Shown here: positions 46,177 through 57,685 of the stretch, one piece after another
Numbering within the stretch: position 1 is the first letter of the stretch
Layout of the letters: each line of letters begins with the position of its first letter
Origin: Dactylonectria macrodidyma
Taxonomy: Eukaryota > Ascomycota > Sordariomycetes > Hypocreales > Nectriaceae
Length of the DNA stretch: 64,000 nucleotides
NCBI GenBank assembly: GCA_020744425.1
Contig: JAGMUV010000006.1
Span: 434,001-498,000 of the forward strand
Direction: 5' to 3'
Made by a program: the position numbers and the translations under genes
The notes under the pieces: model-generated
What the model saw: only the letters and a program-made list of their open reading frames with translations
The model's database searches: none
What the model was told of the DNA's origin: nothing

Positions 46177-47170
46177 TCATGTGTCTTGACTAATTATCGC
46201 TTTCATTTTTAGGGTATGTGGGGTTTTTCTCTTCACCCTTTGGCTCATAATACATGTGATACCCCCATGATTATCAACCGCATGTATGACAAAAGCACAT
46301 TCATTCTCGTCATCTCTGTCCTCTGTATCCTTGTAATCAGATCTAAATGCACATTGTGCAAAATCAATCAGATATAGCTGAAGTGTGTCCTTGCCCCTCT
46401 CTGCTACTAGGACATTCCTAGGTTGACAGTCATGGTGCACTAACCCCCGCCTTGTTGACTTCTTTCAACATATTGACTACATCTGCTACTATCCTCTCCA
46501 AATAGCGCAGTTGATTCGGGATGCAGTATGTGAGTTCCGCAAGTGAGAAGTCGTCAATGAATTCAAACAATGTGCCTGTAACTTGAAAGTACAAGGCTGG
46601 AAGGTCTGCAGGTGCCGGTGGGGAGTTGTCGATAACGGGATCAATAAAACGAGGGATGCATTTACCTTGGAAATGTTTCAGTTGGGTATATGCTCGAACC
46701 TCACTTGCGTGTAATTTCCGAGCCGTGTTGTAGATATAAGCTTCCTCTTCTTGAAGATCGTACTGAACATCATCATCCTCTTCTTCCTCTTCTTCGTTTT
46801 CTTCGTCTTCTTCTATGTCATCACTATCATCGTCGCCGTCTTTAAAGCGTGCCTTTCTGATCATATCTTCTTCGTATTCGAGATCTTTAAACAAGCTCTG
46901 TACTGAGCAAGAGCGAACACAATTGTGCCACGCCGTTTCGCTTTCTGGTTGAATGTATGCCTCTCGCGGATTTCCCCAAAGCATGGCACGTGTATGTAGT
47001 AATAACCTCATCTTTTCAACTTGGAACGAGTTCTTGAGAGCAGAGAGACTGCTATGGCAATAGATCTTGGGCTGGGAGATTCTCGAGAAATCAGGCAGCG
47101 GAGCGATTGATGGCCACAAAAGCGGCGATGCATGCTGGGTCACGTGTCGCTTCCCTTGAGTACCAGGCAT
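46177..47170 (-). pseudogene. Protein-kinase-like gene broken by a one-base frameshift
   Basis: The 5' part (47170-46430) encodes a 246-residue segment with a strongly acidic Asp/Glu run in the middle, AYTQLKHFQGKCIPRFI, and YFQVTGTLFEFIDDF, typical of the N-lobe of small fungal kinase-like proteins. It ends in a stop a few codons past a run of five C (46444-46448 on the plus strand). Immediately after, in the next frame, come the catalytic-loop motif HHDCQPRNVLV and a DFG-like DFAQC, then a stop at 46177. One base fewer in that run would join the two halves. An intron cannot explain it because the only candidate would be 27 nt and would delete the catalytic loop. It is either a real inactivating mutation or a homopolymer sequencing error. 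Confidence 0.75.
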
Positions 47171-47476
47171 CCAAACTACCGTACTCCGTACAAGTTACAA
47201 GACCTACCCTTGCTGTCACACACCGATCTTAGCCACCTGCCTCAATCGTTAGTCCGGGATGTTGAAGCAAGGTATGCTGTTGGGTCAGGAGGGTGTGTTC
47301 CTGGGCCAGGAGGGCATGCTGCTGACTTGCCTCACTGAAAGCCACCTAAACGTCAATATATAATATGATGGCGCGAGAGAAGCCGTATAGCTGCCCGGAG
47401 CATTTATACCTCTTATCGTCCCCCCTCATCATGAAATCCGCAACAACTTGTAGCTCCATCATTTCAGTCGCCAAAG
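47171..47476. other. Intergenic region between divergent genes
   Basis: Short spacer between the kinase-like gene and the methionine-type permease gene. It contains a 9-base direct repeat (TGGGTCAGGAGG / TGGGCCAGGAGG, near 47280-47310). No gene. Confidence 0.5.
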
Positions 47477-49228
47477 ATGGCAGCCGATACTAAGCATACG
47501 CATGCTTCAGAGCTTGGGCTCCACCATGGCAGCAGTGAGGATGACCCTCATCAGACTGACACCGAGAGCACCATCGACGCTCAGAAGTACTCTTACTCCG
47601 AAGACCGAAAGATTGGAATCACCGGATCCGTCTTTCTGATTCTGAACAAAATGATAGGAACTGGAAGTAAGTTGAACCTCATCTGCAACAAGTGCCTGAC
47701 TAACATCCAAACAAGTCTTCTCCACCCCGTCGAGTATCTTTGCAGCGACTGGCTCGGTCGGCATCAGCATCATTCTGTGGGTCATCGGTGGCCTCCTCAC
47801 CTTCTTTGGCCTCAGCGTATTCCTCGAGTTCGGCCTTGCCATTCCCCGATCGGGAGGAGAAAAGAACTACCTGGAGCGAGTCTACCGCCGTCCACGATAC
47901 TTAGCCACTTGTGTTCTGGCCTCACAGATGATTCTTCTCGGATTCTCCTCTGGAAACTCTCTTGCCTTTGGCAGATATGTCCTCTTCGCATCTGGAAGCG
48001 AGGCTCCCGATGGTTGGGCGGCCCGTGGCATCGCCATCGCCTGCGTTACCTTCTCCGTTGTTCTTCACAGCACCCTGCCCAAATGGGGAATTCGATTCTT
48101 CAATGTTCTCGGCGTCTTCAAAGTCGCCATTCTGCTGTTCATTGTATTTTCCGGGTTTGCGGCGCTCGCGGGTCATCGACGCGTACCCAACCCGCACAAC
48201 TTCGACCACGCCTTCAGAATCGAGACTGGAGATGGCTATGGAGGCGGCGGAGCATATGCTTACTCGAACGCTCTTCTCAACATCATCTACAGTTACAAGG
48301 GATGGGAGAATGCCAACTATGTCCTGAGTGAGCTCAAGCACCCTCGGAAGACGCTGTCCATCGCAGCGCCTTTGGCCATCGGCGGCACCACGATCCTGTA
48401 TATCCTCGCCAACGTCGCCTACTTTGCCGCCATCCCCAAGTCAGACCTTGCTAAGTCAGAGGTCATCGTAGCTGGTCTGTTCTTCCGCAACGTCTTTGGC
48501 CAGAGTGCCGCAGCTCGCAGCTTGCCCGCGTTTGTCGCGCTGAGCAACCTGGGAAATGTCCTCGCAGTCTCGTTTGCACACGCCCGCTTGAACCAGGAGC
48601 TTGCTAAGGAAGGCTTGTTGCCATTCAGCCGATTCTGGGCGTCAAATCGTCCATTCAACGCCCCCGCTGCTTCAGTGAGCTACTTGATCCCTTCTGCTCA
48701 GCTTTTACTAACCTCATTAGCTCTTTATCCACTGGATCGTGACAGTAATTGTTCTAGTCGCACCTCCAGCAGGCCCTGCATACAGCTTCATCGTCAACTT
48801 GTATGTAACCTCGCCTCTCACTTGCAACTTTGAGCTAACAATGACTTTCCAGGTACACCTACCCCGGTGCGTGGATCAATGGCTTCGTCACTGCCGGCCT
48901 CATCTACCTCCAGTGGACCAAATCCGAAAATTGGACCTCACCTTGGCACACCTACCTTCCCATCTCTATCCTCTATCTGCTCTCAAACGTCTTCCTCGCA
49001 TTCGTTCCATTCATCCCTCCCGAGGGCAGCTGGACCGCGGACGGGTATCCTTACTATGTGTTCCCTATCGTCGGAGTCGGTGTTTTGATTCTGGGAGGAG
49101 TGTACTGGGCTTTCTGGACCAAGGTTCTCCCCCGATTCGGTGGGTATAAGGTTGTCGCCGACCGAACGTTCAATGAGGGTGGTGAGGAAGTTGTCAGATA
49201 TCGCAAGGTCCCCGTCAAGAGAGATTGA
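47477..49228 (+). CDS. Methionine-type amino-acid permease (L-type APC family)
   Basis: Exons 47477-47666, 47716-48674, 48721-48800 and 48853-49228 encode 534 residues with twelve predicted membrane segments. The first intron interrupts the substrate-binding motif G-T-G-I-F in TM1. Other family blocks are SGGEKNYLERVY, SSGNSLAFGRYVLF, YSYKGWENANYVLSELKHPRKTL and VALSNLGNVLAVSFAHARLNQELAKEG, all as in Mup1-type high-affinity methionine permeases. It should import methionine or a related amino acid at the plasma membrane. A long hydrophilic N-terminus (about 40 residues) is Asp/His-rich. A paralogue starts at 62928 in this window. The C-terminal tail is Lys/Arg-rich, a usual site for ubiquitin-driven turnover. 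Confidence 0.93.
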
Positions 49229-49573
49229 GCAGCAAGGCCGATGAACACCGATGGAAGCAATCACTTTTGGAAATCGGCAACGCATTGATCCTAGGTAGAA
49301 GTTCCGTTCATAATCTAATACGAAAGCGGGTTCAAAGCCCTACTCACTTGTGTAGGCTCATTGTCTCTTTCCGAGTTCTACTGATTGCCTCTGCCGAGTG
49401 GCCCAAGTCTATTATCAACGCTCTTGGGATATGTCATACTGCTAGCAATAAACTTGTCGATACCCAGAGGATGGACCCTGGAGTGGGCTTTCTCAACAGG
49501 TAATCCAACTACAGCAACCGATGGACGCGTCGAGTAAGCCCTGCAGCCGTCATCTGGGTCCGTCTTCATCTTT
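49229..49573. other. Convergent intergenic spacer with a tRNA-like repeat copy
   Basis: 345 bases between two convergent genes. It includes a T-arm-like string (49326-49363) that is repeated with C/T changes at 51695-51731. No gene. Confidence 0.5.
49326..49363 (+). repeat. tRNA-like B-box repeat, copy A
   Basis: The core GGGTTCAAAGCCCTAC can fold as a T-arm-like stem-loop and matches the RNA polymerase III B box loosely. Together with the next 20 bases (ACTYAYTTGTG then CTYATTG) it matches copy B at 51695. No acceptor stem or anticodon arm can be folded around it, so it is not a tRNA gene. It may be a fragment of a tRNA-derived short interspersed element. Confidence 0.4.
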
Positions 49574-51210
49574 CTACATGTTCTTCATGATCCATACGTC
49601 GTCGGCCAGTGCCTTTGCCGAGGAACGCTTCGAAGGGTCCCACTGGAGCATCTTCCGCATCATGGCGAGAAATCTCTCTTGACTCTCCCCCTCCAGGCTG
49701 GTCTCTCTCTGATCGAGCGATGTGCTATCGGGGAGTAATATATTTGCATGTAAACCCCCTGTATAGTCTTGTCAGTCAGGTATAGAAGACTTCAGAGTCC
49801 AAAGCTGGGCAACTCGAGCTTACCTTTATCCGTGAAGAATTTATGGCTCGACTTGCCAGAATGGAGGAGCTCCTGTGGAGGTTGTCCAAGCATTGCGATC
49901 ATCTCGGCGAGGTGCGCCCGGCTACGGTACGTCTGATGCTCTGGGTCACGTCCCGTGAATAGGTGATAACCTTCAAAGAGATCCCAGATCTGGGAAAGAC
50001 GGTACGGGAATGAATCAGCACTTGGATCTGCAAAACCAATGTTCGATGCGAATGCTTACCACACAGCCCGTGTTCCATATGTCGACCTCATATGACCACG
50101 GTGCTTCTAAAATGACCTCGGGGGCTCTGTATATATCTGGCTGTACGTCCTCCGTATGCTCCGTATCTCCAGCAACTGCTGAGCCGAAATCGCAGAGAAC
50201 TGGTGCGCCCCAATTAACTGGCATTTGGAGCTCGCGTGACAGGTAAATGCTTCTTTCGCCCACCACCTTTCGCGGAGACGGATTGAGCAGCTCTTGCTCC
50301 TCGAATGCGCTGAAAACAGAATCGTCATCGATGCCAAACATGATGTTATCGGCTTTAATATCTGCTCGGCAACAGTTCAGTACCGTTCTTTGCGGTTGAA
50401 TGGAGCATAACCGAGGGGAGCTGCTGGGTTCAATCTCCTCATACGCACCTGTGTGGATGATGCGGCATTCTGTGTGCAGAAAATCCAAAGCAAGGAAGAG
50501 ACGACGGAGGACGAAGGCGAGGACAGGCGTAGGTAGTCTCCTCACTGGATTACGGTGAAGGAAAGTCAAGGCGCTCTCCCAAAGTGGAGGATGCACTAGG
50601 CACCGGTGGCATCCGTCTGGCCCGGTAACATCGAAAGAGTCGAGGAGTTCCCTGACGGCACCGCGACCAGGATGTTTGGCCGCAGATTTGGAAATACGCT
50701 TGTAAATGGTGAGTTCGTGGTCCAGCTGCTCGCCCATAGACTCCGAGTTCACGAAAAGCTTGAGTGCCACATGTCGACGACCACTATGCACCGCTTGTTA
50801 GTAACATGTCTTCTGCACCAGGGCAGATAGGTGGGCAGGAGAGCATCTTACTCCAAGTCGCGTGCCAACCAGACTGTCGAGCTAGCTCCAAAGCCCAGCT
50901 TGCCAACAATCTGATAACGATCCCTGAGGACTTCGCCGATGCGGACCGGGTAGTAACGGGATTCAATGTAGTCAGGGAAGAGCTCCTCCTCTATCTTCTC
51001 TCCCAGCGGGATTCGCGTGAAACTCGTGTTGGAAAAGGTAAGAGGTTTCCATGTCCGCCCAAGCCAAGGCAGTCGCCGAAGAAGCGACGCCATAAGAGAA
51101 TAATTGCCAGCAAGACGAAAGGGTAGGTTGAGAGGTCGTAGGTTGGCGCGTGTCCGATGTAACGAGAAGGGGCCGCGGCCGTGTAGCACACACGCTAGAC
51201 TACTTACCAT
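49574..51210 (-). CDS. SR-protein kinase-like serine/threonine kinase
   Basis: Exons 51210-50852, 50783-50449, 50361-50060, 49989-49824 and 49758-49574 encode 448 residues. A substrate-like N-terminal stretch (EEELFPDYIESRYYPVRIGEVL) is the SRPK signature, leading into the glycine loop GKLGFGASSTVWLARD. The lysine of VALKLF, the HTDIKADN catalytic loop rejoined across the second intron, the DFGSA metal-binding motif, and the RAPEVIL substrate site are all present, so the kinase should be active. SRPKs phosphorylate arginine/serine-rich splicing factors. The usual long spacer insert of SRPK1 is absent. Start: the ATG at 51210 gives a 39-residue basic extension; the next in-frame ATG (MASLLRR) is an alternative. 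Confidence 0.9.
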
Positions 51211-53278
51211 TTAAACTCACACTTTTAAACAGCTGATTAACTCGGTATAGGGTAATTGATCCCAAGAAGACAGAAATCTAGTCCTCTGGTCCTAAAGTAA
51301 GAAGTACAAAATTATTTCACTTTATATAATCCCAATAACATGATACTAATGTATGGCATGGTTTTACTTATTAACTGATGCTGCCCTGTTGTCTTGTCGT
51401 ACGGGGGTGTCGTCTTTGTTACCAGCTGATGGACCCGCTTCATAAATTCCAATGGGATGGGACGATGACCCTAGGACCTTGAAGACCTTGCAAGTAGGAC
51501 TTATTAAATTTCAATTTATTAGAAACAGTGAGAAAATTGCTGGCTGTGTAAATTTTGAAAGACAATGTTCTTGTTGCTATAAAGTCCAGGCCGATTGATG
51601 GAAGGAGCATTTCTATGCAGACTTACGGCGAATGCTCACTGACCTAATTTCCGCCTCGAGCTCAAGGCATGACTACGAAGTCCAACCAGTTGCAAGTGGG
51701 TTCAAACCCTACTTATTTGTGCGACTTATTGACTTATTGCCCCTGCCAAGCCTGTTCTTGAGCCATTTGGAGTTTTATAGTACTTTGTACTTCCTACGTA
51801 CGTCCGTTGCGAGCCCGTCACCTCGATATAATTAGCCACATCCTTGTTACTAAACACGGCAGCGCCATGCTGCATCCTGCAAGGGTCGTTCTCCACTAAT
51901 GTCAGTTCCTGCTGAACGAATTTCCTTTTTCGTAATCGTCTGAATTGAAATGGGAAAACCCAGTGGACGAGCAGCGCGAAATCGTACGAACGAATGCTAC
52001 TGAGAGTTATTTGCAATGCCAACGGCGTGATGCTAATTATGTTTATGGAGATTTGGTCTTGACGGCCGACAGCGAATTGTCATGATATGTAGGATGGTCC
52101 TTTACCAAAGTGCAAAATGGCCTCACAGTTTCCATCTAAGCAGGCCAAAGACCCTGGAAGCAAAGGTGAGCGTACGGGGTTCTGAACGGCGATGCGGTCG
52201 TGGTTGTAAGATCGGGCTGATCGACAAAGGTATGCAGCGCAGTGGCTATGGCAAATATTAACAATGGATCTAAGTTGCCGCCTCAAACTGAGCGTGCAGC
52301 TACAGCTTCCAATTAGTTCGCCTCTTGGCATGAGTTTTGACGCCGCAGGTTGGCAAAATTGCCGCCATCGAAACTTATTCCAGCCGTCATGGTGAATGGC
52401 GAGGTGGCCAGTGATGCGACGGCTTGGTGATGATCCTAGGCTAGTGCTTATTTGCGAATTCGCGTAATGGAGACCACGGCAATTCGGCAAGAAGGATCGT
52501 GTGAAAGGAACAAGTCAACATTAACGATCGACTGGGCACTTTTTGTGCTCCATCGAGTCCCTTGATATTCGCACAATCTGTATATGGAAGTATGTCAGTA
52601 AGGCTATGCTTACTCAAGTACCAATTCCCACCCGTCCTGAAGAGAGTCCATCTATCCCCACGCTTGATACCTTTGGTGCTCAAGTACAGGCACGAAGTAC
52701 GGAGGCTAGTGTTAAGTAGCCCCCCCTGCTCCCGAATGGCACAGACCCTGTTGCCTGGGACAGTTTGATGGCGGATCGTTGCGACTTTGGGGGCCGTAGG
52801 TGCCCACTAACACTGGAATGGGTCCCGGAAAGCCAGCGTTTTACTCACAGCCACATTGGAGTCTTTTGGGGCCTAGACAGACTCGATCGAACCTCTCTTG
52901 ATCATCATGGACTAGCCAGTGGCGTCGAGTTAGCTTTGACGCAGATCGGAGCCGTGGGGAAGACAAATAAAGCCAGGCTATAGGGCAGCTTTGCCGCCAT
53001 GATGTGCGCTGAATTCATGGCGGAGTCTGAAGCTGCGCCCATTGAATTGAATCCCAATCCCGTATCATCTGCTGCAAGCAAGGGTGTCCCTCCCCCCATC
53101 CCCCAACCCTGGAAACTCTTGCGCTGACGCCCCTTGAACATTTCCTGGGGTCCAAATTTCCCATCTTCCAAAGCTTGAAGTATTGTCTTTCAATTCTCGC
53201 GTCCGTCTCTGCTGAATCGTTTCCCATCACCAGTGTTCTCGTTTCAAGTCATTGGCTCTTCCACAACATCGAGAGATA
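51211..53278. other. Intergenic region between divergent genes, with a tRNA-like repeat copy
   Basis: About 2 kb with no gene. AT-rich around 51240-51640 and 51740-52080. It holds copy B of the tRNA-like repeat (51695-51731). The last 200 bases before 53279 are C/T-rich as expected for a fungal leader. Reading frames here (up to 136 codons) show no family. Confidence 0.5.
51695..51731 (+). repeat. tRNA-like B-box repeat, copy B
   Basis: Core GGGTTCAAACCCTAC followed by TTATTTGTGCGACTTATTG. It matches copy A (49326) with mostly C-to-T changes. The 15-base core forms a perfect T-arm-like hairpin with one G-T pair. Confidence 0.4.
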
Positions 53279-54242
53279 ATGTCGGCACCATCACCAGAGT
53301 CGCAGCCCCCAGCGCAACCCCTCACGGCCGTCTCGCCGCCGTCCTACAACTCGACGCCAGCGCTGCCTCCTAATAAGCCAGCTGCGCCCACCGGAACAGA
53401 AGACAAGATTGCATACACGCCGCCGGTGGCTGCCGAGGGGCTAGAGGTCCAGTTCGTGAGCCTTGGTTTCTGCCAGATAGAAGTATGACATCTAACCCGC
53501 GTGTTTTCTTACAGGAGAGCCATCGACGACGATAACCTCCCCGAGGTCGTGCCCCAGCCCGATTCCGCCAGCAACTTCCCCGAAAAGGTCGCGTCACCCA
53601 TCGAATCAGCGAAAATGGCCGACTATAACAACAACAATAACATCAATAACACTATGACCCCTCCGCCTCCGTTCAGCAGTCCACAGAGCCCACCTGTAGG
53701 ATACAACCAGCAGCAGCAAAACGGAGGATACACGCAACCGCCCAATGGAGGACACATCCAGCCGGCCAACTCAGGATACGGTGCAGGACAGCAGCAAAAG
53801 ATGTCATTACCCCCATCTGGCTCCGTCACGCCTCTGCACCTACTCGGCAACCAAGGCGACACGGTCGACTGCCCATTCTGCGAGACACGATCCATGACAC
53901 GCATCGAGAAGAGCGCATCATGGCTGACCCAGTACGACGACCCTGTTCCATCCCTCTCCCGTTTCCATCGCACTTCACTTCTGTTCCATGCCGCTAACAT
54001 ACACCGCCCCCCACAGCCTCGTCGCCGTATGCCTCTTCTTCGTCACCTTCTGCGGCGTCCTCGCGCCCTACTTGCTCCATTGGTCCAGCCATGTCACCCA
54101 CGTGTGCGAGAACTGCGGCCGCAAGGTCGCCAGCCGCAAGTTTGGACAGAAGGGTATGAAGGCCCTGGGCACGCCCGAGCACCTCAAACAACAGTCGAGG
54201 TTCGCCGTGACCGAACAGCCGGCCAATGTCCAGCAGGTGTAG
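53279..54242 (+). CDS. LITAF-domain membrane-associated protein
   Basis: Exons 53279-53451, 53515-53931 and 54017-54242 encode 271 residues. The N-terminal 150 residues are Pro/Gln/Asn/Gly-rich and disordered, with PPSYN (a PPxY motif near residue 20) and a run of asparagines around residue 105. The C-terminal LITAF (SIMPLE-like) domain has paired zinc-binding cysteines, CPFC before and CENCG after, flanking a membrane-inserting hydrophobic segment (VAVCLFFVTFCGVLAPYLL). The third intron falls just before that segment. LITAF proteins sit on late endosome/lysosome membranes facing the cytosol. The PPxY motif could recruit a Nedd4-type ubiquitin ligase, as in animal LITAF. Short C-terminal tail after the second Cys pair is normal. 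Confidence 0.88.
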
Positions 54243-54529
54243 TAATAGTCGAGTGGGGGAGTGAGTGGTGAGAACTTGGATGGAGGTAATTGGGTACATA
54301 GGGGCGTGGAATAGCGAGTTTTGAATACCTACCATGGCGTTACATAGCATCGGTTGTGACCATGACATGTGCAGGAGAGCACCAACAGTCTTGAAATATA
54401 AACAACGACTTCTAACAATCTATGGCATTGACATTATCATGTAAAATCTATTGCGCTGCAACTGCCACTGGGGCGTTTGTCATTAATGAAGTGAATGCAT
54501 CACGATCCTCCTTATGCACCTGTACCAGG

Positions 54530-56656
54530 TCATCGACGCAACAGCGCGCCATCCTCGGCAAAAGCATCGGTTTCGCGAGCATTGGACTCGCCGTGTGTCG
54601 TATTGGCGTCGGGCGTAGCTAGGAGAGGCTCTCTCTCAGCGCTCTTCTTGGGCTTGGGTCCGGTCCTCATTCCGTATGAAGCCACGACCCAGATTCCGAT
54701 GACGCCCATCATGGAGCTGAAGAGGATGGCGACAATGCCCTTGAACTCGAATCTATTGTTGTGTCAATCATCAAAAGCTCTATGTCGATCACGGTGAAAT
54801 CACGGTTACGTACCCAGCTGGCAGAGGAGGTGGCGGTGCGTTCTCGCCAGAAAGATCGAGGAAGTTTTCCGAATTACCAGCGGCGTTGCCCTTAGAAGGC
54901 ACGTTTCCAGACGCGCAGGCGTCCAGGTGGTTCTTGGGGAGCTGGATGGTATTCTGGAGCGTCAACGGGTCCTCGATAAACGTCGCAATCAGGCCTGAGG
55001 TGACGTGCCACTCGATGTGGCAGTGGAACAGCCAGACACCTATACTCTGTCAGTCTGGCCATCAATGCGCTCGGGGTGCCACGTACCTGGGTTGTCGGCT
55101 TTGAATCGGAGAACGACGAAGCCCTCGGGATACACGACGATTGTATCTCGCCTCATGGGAACCTGAGTAAACTCGACGCCAGATTCCGGGAATAGCCCCT
55201 CCTCTTCCTCACTGCGGTAGATGGTCTGGAAGTCGTGTCCGTGGAGATGGAAGGGATGTCGGCCGGAGTCGAGGTTGTTGAGCACAATCTGGACAATCTC
55301 CCCCTTCTTGAGGACGAAGCTGTTGGTGTAGGAACCATAAATGTAGGGGTTGGTGGCGTCGTCGCCGCTCGTCAGGGCCGTGTAGAGCGAGGGGACCTTG
55401 GGCGCCTGGTAGGTGATGTTGTTGAAGAAGGCGTAGTTGGCGCCGTCGCGCAGGTTGTCCATGACGACGTTGAGCTCGATGACACGGCTGGGCTCCGGCA
55501 GAATCTCCATCTCGTCAAAGGGAACCAGGTCGACGTCGTCATAGGGCGCATACTCGTCGACGAAGGCGGCCTTGGGCAGGGGCTTTGCCTCGTCGTACAC
55601 CAGCCAGCCAGTCACGTTCCAGTCGAGGTCCTCGGGCATGACATCAAAAAGGGTCTAGGGGTTGGCGCGTTAGCAGGTATGAGGTTGACGAGGCGAACAG
55701 AGCTTACAGTGTCCATGCTGGCCACAATGGGAAAGTTTGCCACGTCGCCGGCCTTTGTGGTGAGGAGGAAGCTGCATCGCTGGGCGGCAGAGAGGTAGAT
55801 CATCTCGGCCTCAGCAGGCTTGGTGTAAACACCGTCGACTTCGACGATGGACATGTTGTGGCCCTCGATCCAGAAATACTGGCCGGCGAAGCCACCAATG
55901 TTGATCAGGCGGACGAGGTACGTCTTCTCCTGCGCAACGGACACCTTGAGGTTCTGTGTGTCGTTCATGAGGGCGGCCTGGGGCACGGGCTCGGCGCCAG
56001 TGGGATTTCCCTTACGTAGGAAATCGGGGATCAAGACGCGCATCTCATCGTGGTACCAGTCCGAGAGGGTCATGACAATCTCCTCGTCGTACTGGCCCTT
56101 GAAGGGAGACTCTGGGTCGTGGATGATGAGCGGGCCTCGGAGACCATCGGGATATTGGCCCTCAAAGTGTGAGTGATACCAGTAAGTGCCAGGTTGAGTG
56201 ATCTATGAGACGGTTAATGACACTCTTGATAAGACGCATGAGATGAAAGCGTGCCGTGAAGTTGTAGAGAAATGAGTCTCCCGGCAGGATGGGACACTGG
56301 GTAACTTGGGCAGGGCCGTCCATATGATTGGTGCCATTCATGAAAAGACCGTGAAAGTGCAGGGCAGTCGACTGGTTCCCGAGCCCGTTGTAGGCTTTGA
56401 TCAGGATGGTGTCGCCAACATTGGCCTCAATGGTCTAGTTGAAACACTGTCAGTTGTGATGAGGGGAGACTTGGGATATCGTTTGAAGCCACAGTACCTC
56501 GATGGGCCATTTGCCGTTGATGCCGATGGTAGGCCGCTCAAATGCGCCATCTGGGTTCGCCCTGACCCATCCGATGTTAAAGTCGTAGGAGACTGTGGCA
56601 GCGAGAGCTGGGCTGAGCAGGCTCAAGGCTGGCAGTATGTGTGAAAGTCGACCCAT
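54530..56656 (-). CDS. FET3: Multicopper ferroxidase of reductive iron uptake
   Basis: Exons 56656-56498, 56434-56255, 56202-55708, 55654-55087, 55039-54814 and 54752-54530 encode 616 residues. Order: signal peptide (about 20 residues), three cupredoxin domains, one C-terminal transmembrane helix (about residue 560, [21 protein letters not shown]), short cytosolic tail. All four copper motifs are present: [32 protein letters not shown] and [13 protein letters not shown] with the type 1 copper cysteine. With a single TM helix and divergent placement from FTR1, this is the Fet3-type ferroxidase: it oxidises Fe2+ at the cell surface so that Ftr1 can import Fe3+. Intron 2 (56203-56254) starts with GC instead of GT. 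Two iron-repressor GATA motifs lie in the shared promoter. Confidence 0.95.
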
Positions 56657-56965
56657 GACTTTTTTTTTCTCCCCCAAGCTCCTGGGACGTCTCTGATGAG
56701 TCTCTCTTTCTAACAGAGCGGTCCTGCGCCTAGATGGTTTATAATACCAACAAGCACAATCCACACCGCTAAGACACTCGTCAGATACGGCGATCAAAGA
56801 GCGCGTGTTTGCAACGCTTGAGAGATGGGATTTCGGGCGTGCGGTTTTGGGGCTCAAGATGCGACCCCCAAGTTTACCGCGCTAAGCCGGCGCACTGTGA
56901 AGCACACTGTACGATGCGGCGCGGGTGTGGTACCGGGGGGTGATCATACGTGACAAATCTAATCA

Positions 56966-56974
56966 ATCTGATAA
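56966..56974 (+). promoter_or_regulatory. Iron-responsive GATA site (ATCTGATAA)
   Basis: Exact match to the ATCWGATAA consensus, about 310 bases upstream of the FET3 start and 710 upstream of the FTR1 start. Two such 9-mers in a 1-kb stretch are very unlikely by chance (expected about 0.02). Confidence 0.75.
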
Positions 56975-57521
56975 TGCCGATTTCGGACCAGGGCATTTTA
57001 TGAGCATCTGTCGAACTGGGAACAGGATGAGACACAGAGTTTGCCTCAAATTCGGTTCATATCCCTTTCAGACGATAAACATCTCATGAGATATCTCAAC
57101 GGCCTCCAAAACCCACCAGTTCGCAGGACTGGGAGGGGTCATGCCATGAATATCTCTTCTCAATCCTCCCACGGGATCAACTCACAAGCCTCGCCGCGTG
57201 ATTCGGCGCCCGTGGGTAAAATAGCTCCAAGTGGGAATTTAAGGGTGGGCGTCTTAAGCCTAACACGGCTACCGACCCGCGCGAAAAAATTCATGACGCG
57301 CATGGGGGTTCAAACTAGGGTCAAGTTTGTTTGGGAGTGCTGTAGCGTTGAGTTGAAGTGCCTGATCACAGTGGGATGAGCTTTGCTCTGGCCCATCACA
57401 AGGAATTGAAAAACCCGTACAGTGCGCAGATTTCCAGACGGAAGAATTTCCCATCCCAGCTTTTTGCCAGTCGGAGCTTTTCGGCGTTCCGAACCGCCTA
57501 TCCATGATCCATTCACACATT

Positions 57522-57530
57522 TTATCTGAT
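57522..57530 (-). promoter_or_regulatory. Iron-responsive GATA site (ATCAGATAA on minus strand)
   Basis: Exact match in reverse orientation, about 156 bases upstream of the FTR1 ATG, a normal distance for a repressor site. Confidence 0.75.
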
Positions 57531-57685
57531 CCCCCGAACCCTTGGGGATTTTTTCTCATTAGCTGGGAGTGTGTGCCGCACTTTAGTTGCCCGAACTGTT
57601 CTCTATTCTGACGTCGCTCCCATCGTGAGGCTGTCACCACCACGACGTCAGAAAAAAGAGCTCACCTCACGTATCTTTCGTCACC

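Larger units (their letters stand above)
56657..57685. promoter_or_regulatory. Divergent FET3/FTR1 promoter
   Basis: 1029 bases between the two start codons, without another gene. It carries two exact ATCWGATAA motifs, one on each strand, about 560 bases apart. That is the binding site known for Aspergillus SreA-type GATA repressors, so both genes are probably repressed when iron is plentiful. Confidence 0.75.

Noticed and set aside
46420..46450. Intron instead of frameshift in the kinase-like gene
   Set aside because: The only GT...AG pair gives 27 nt and would remove the catalytic loop HHDCQPRN.
49326..51731. tRNA genes at the two B-box-like strings
   Set aside because: No acceptor stem, D-arm or anticodon arm can be folded at either place.
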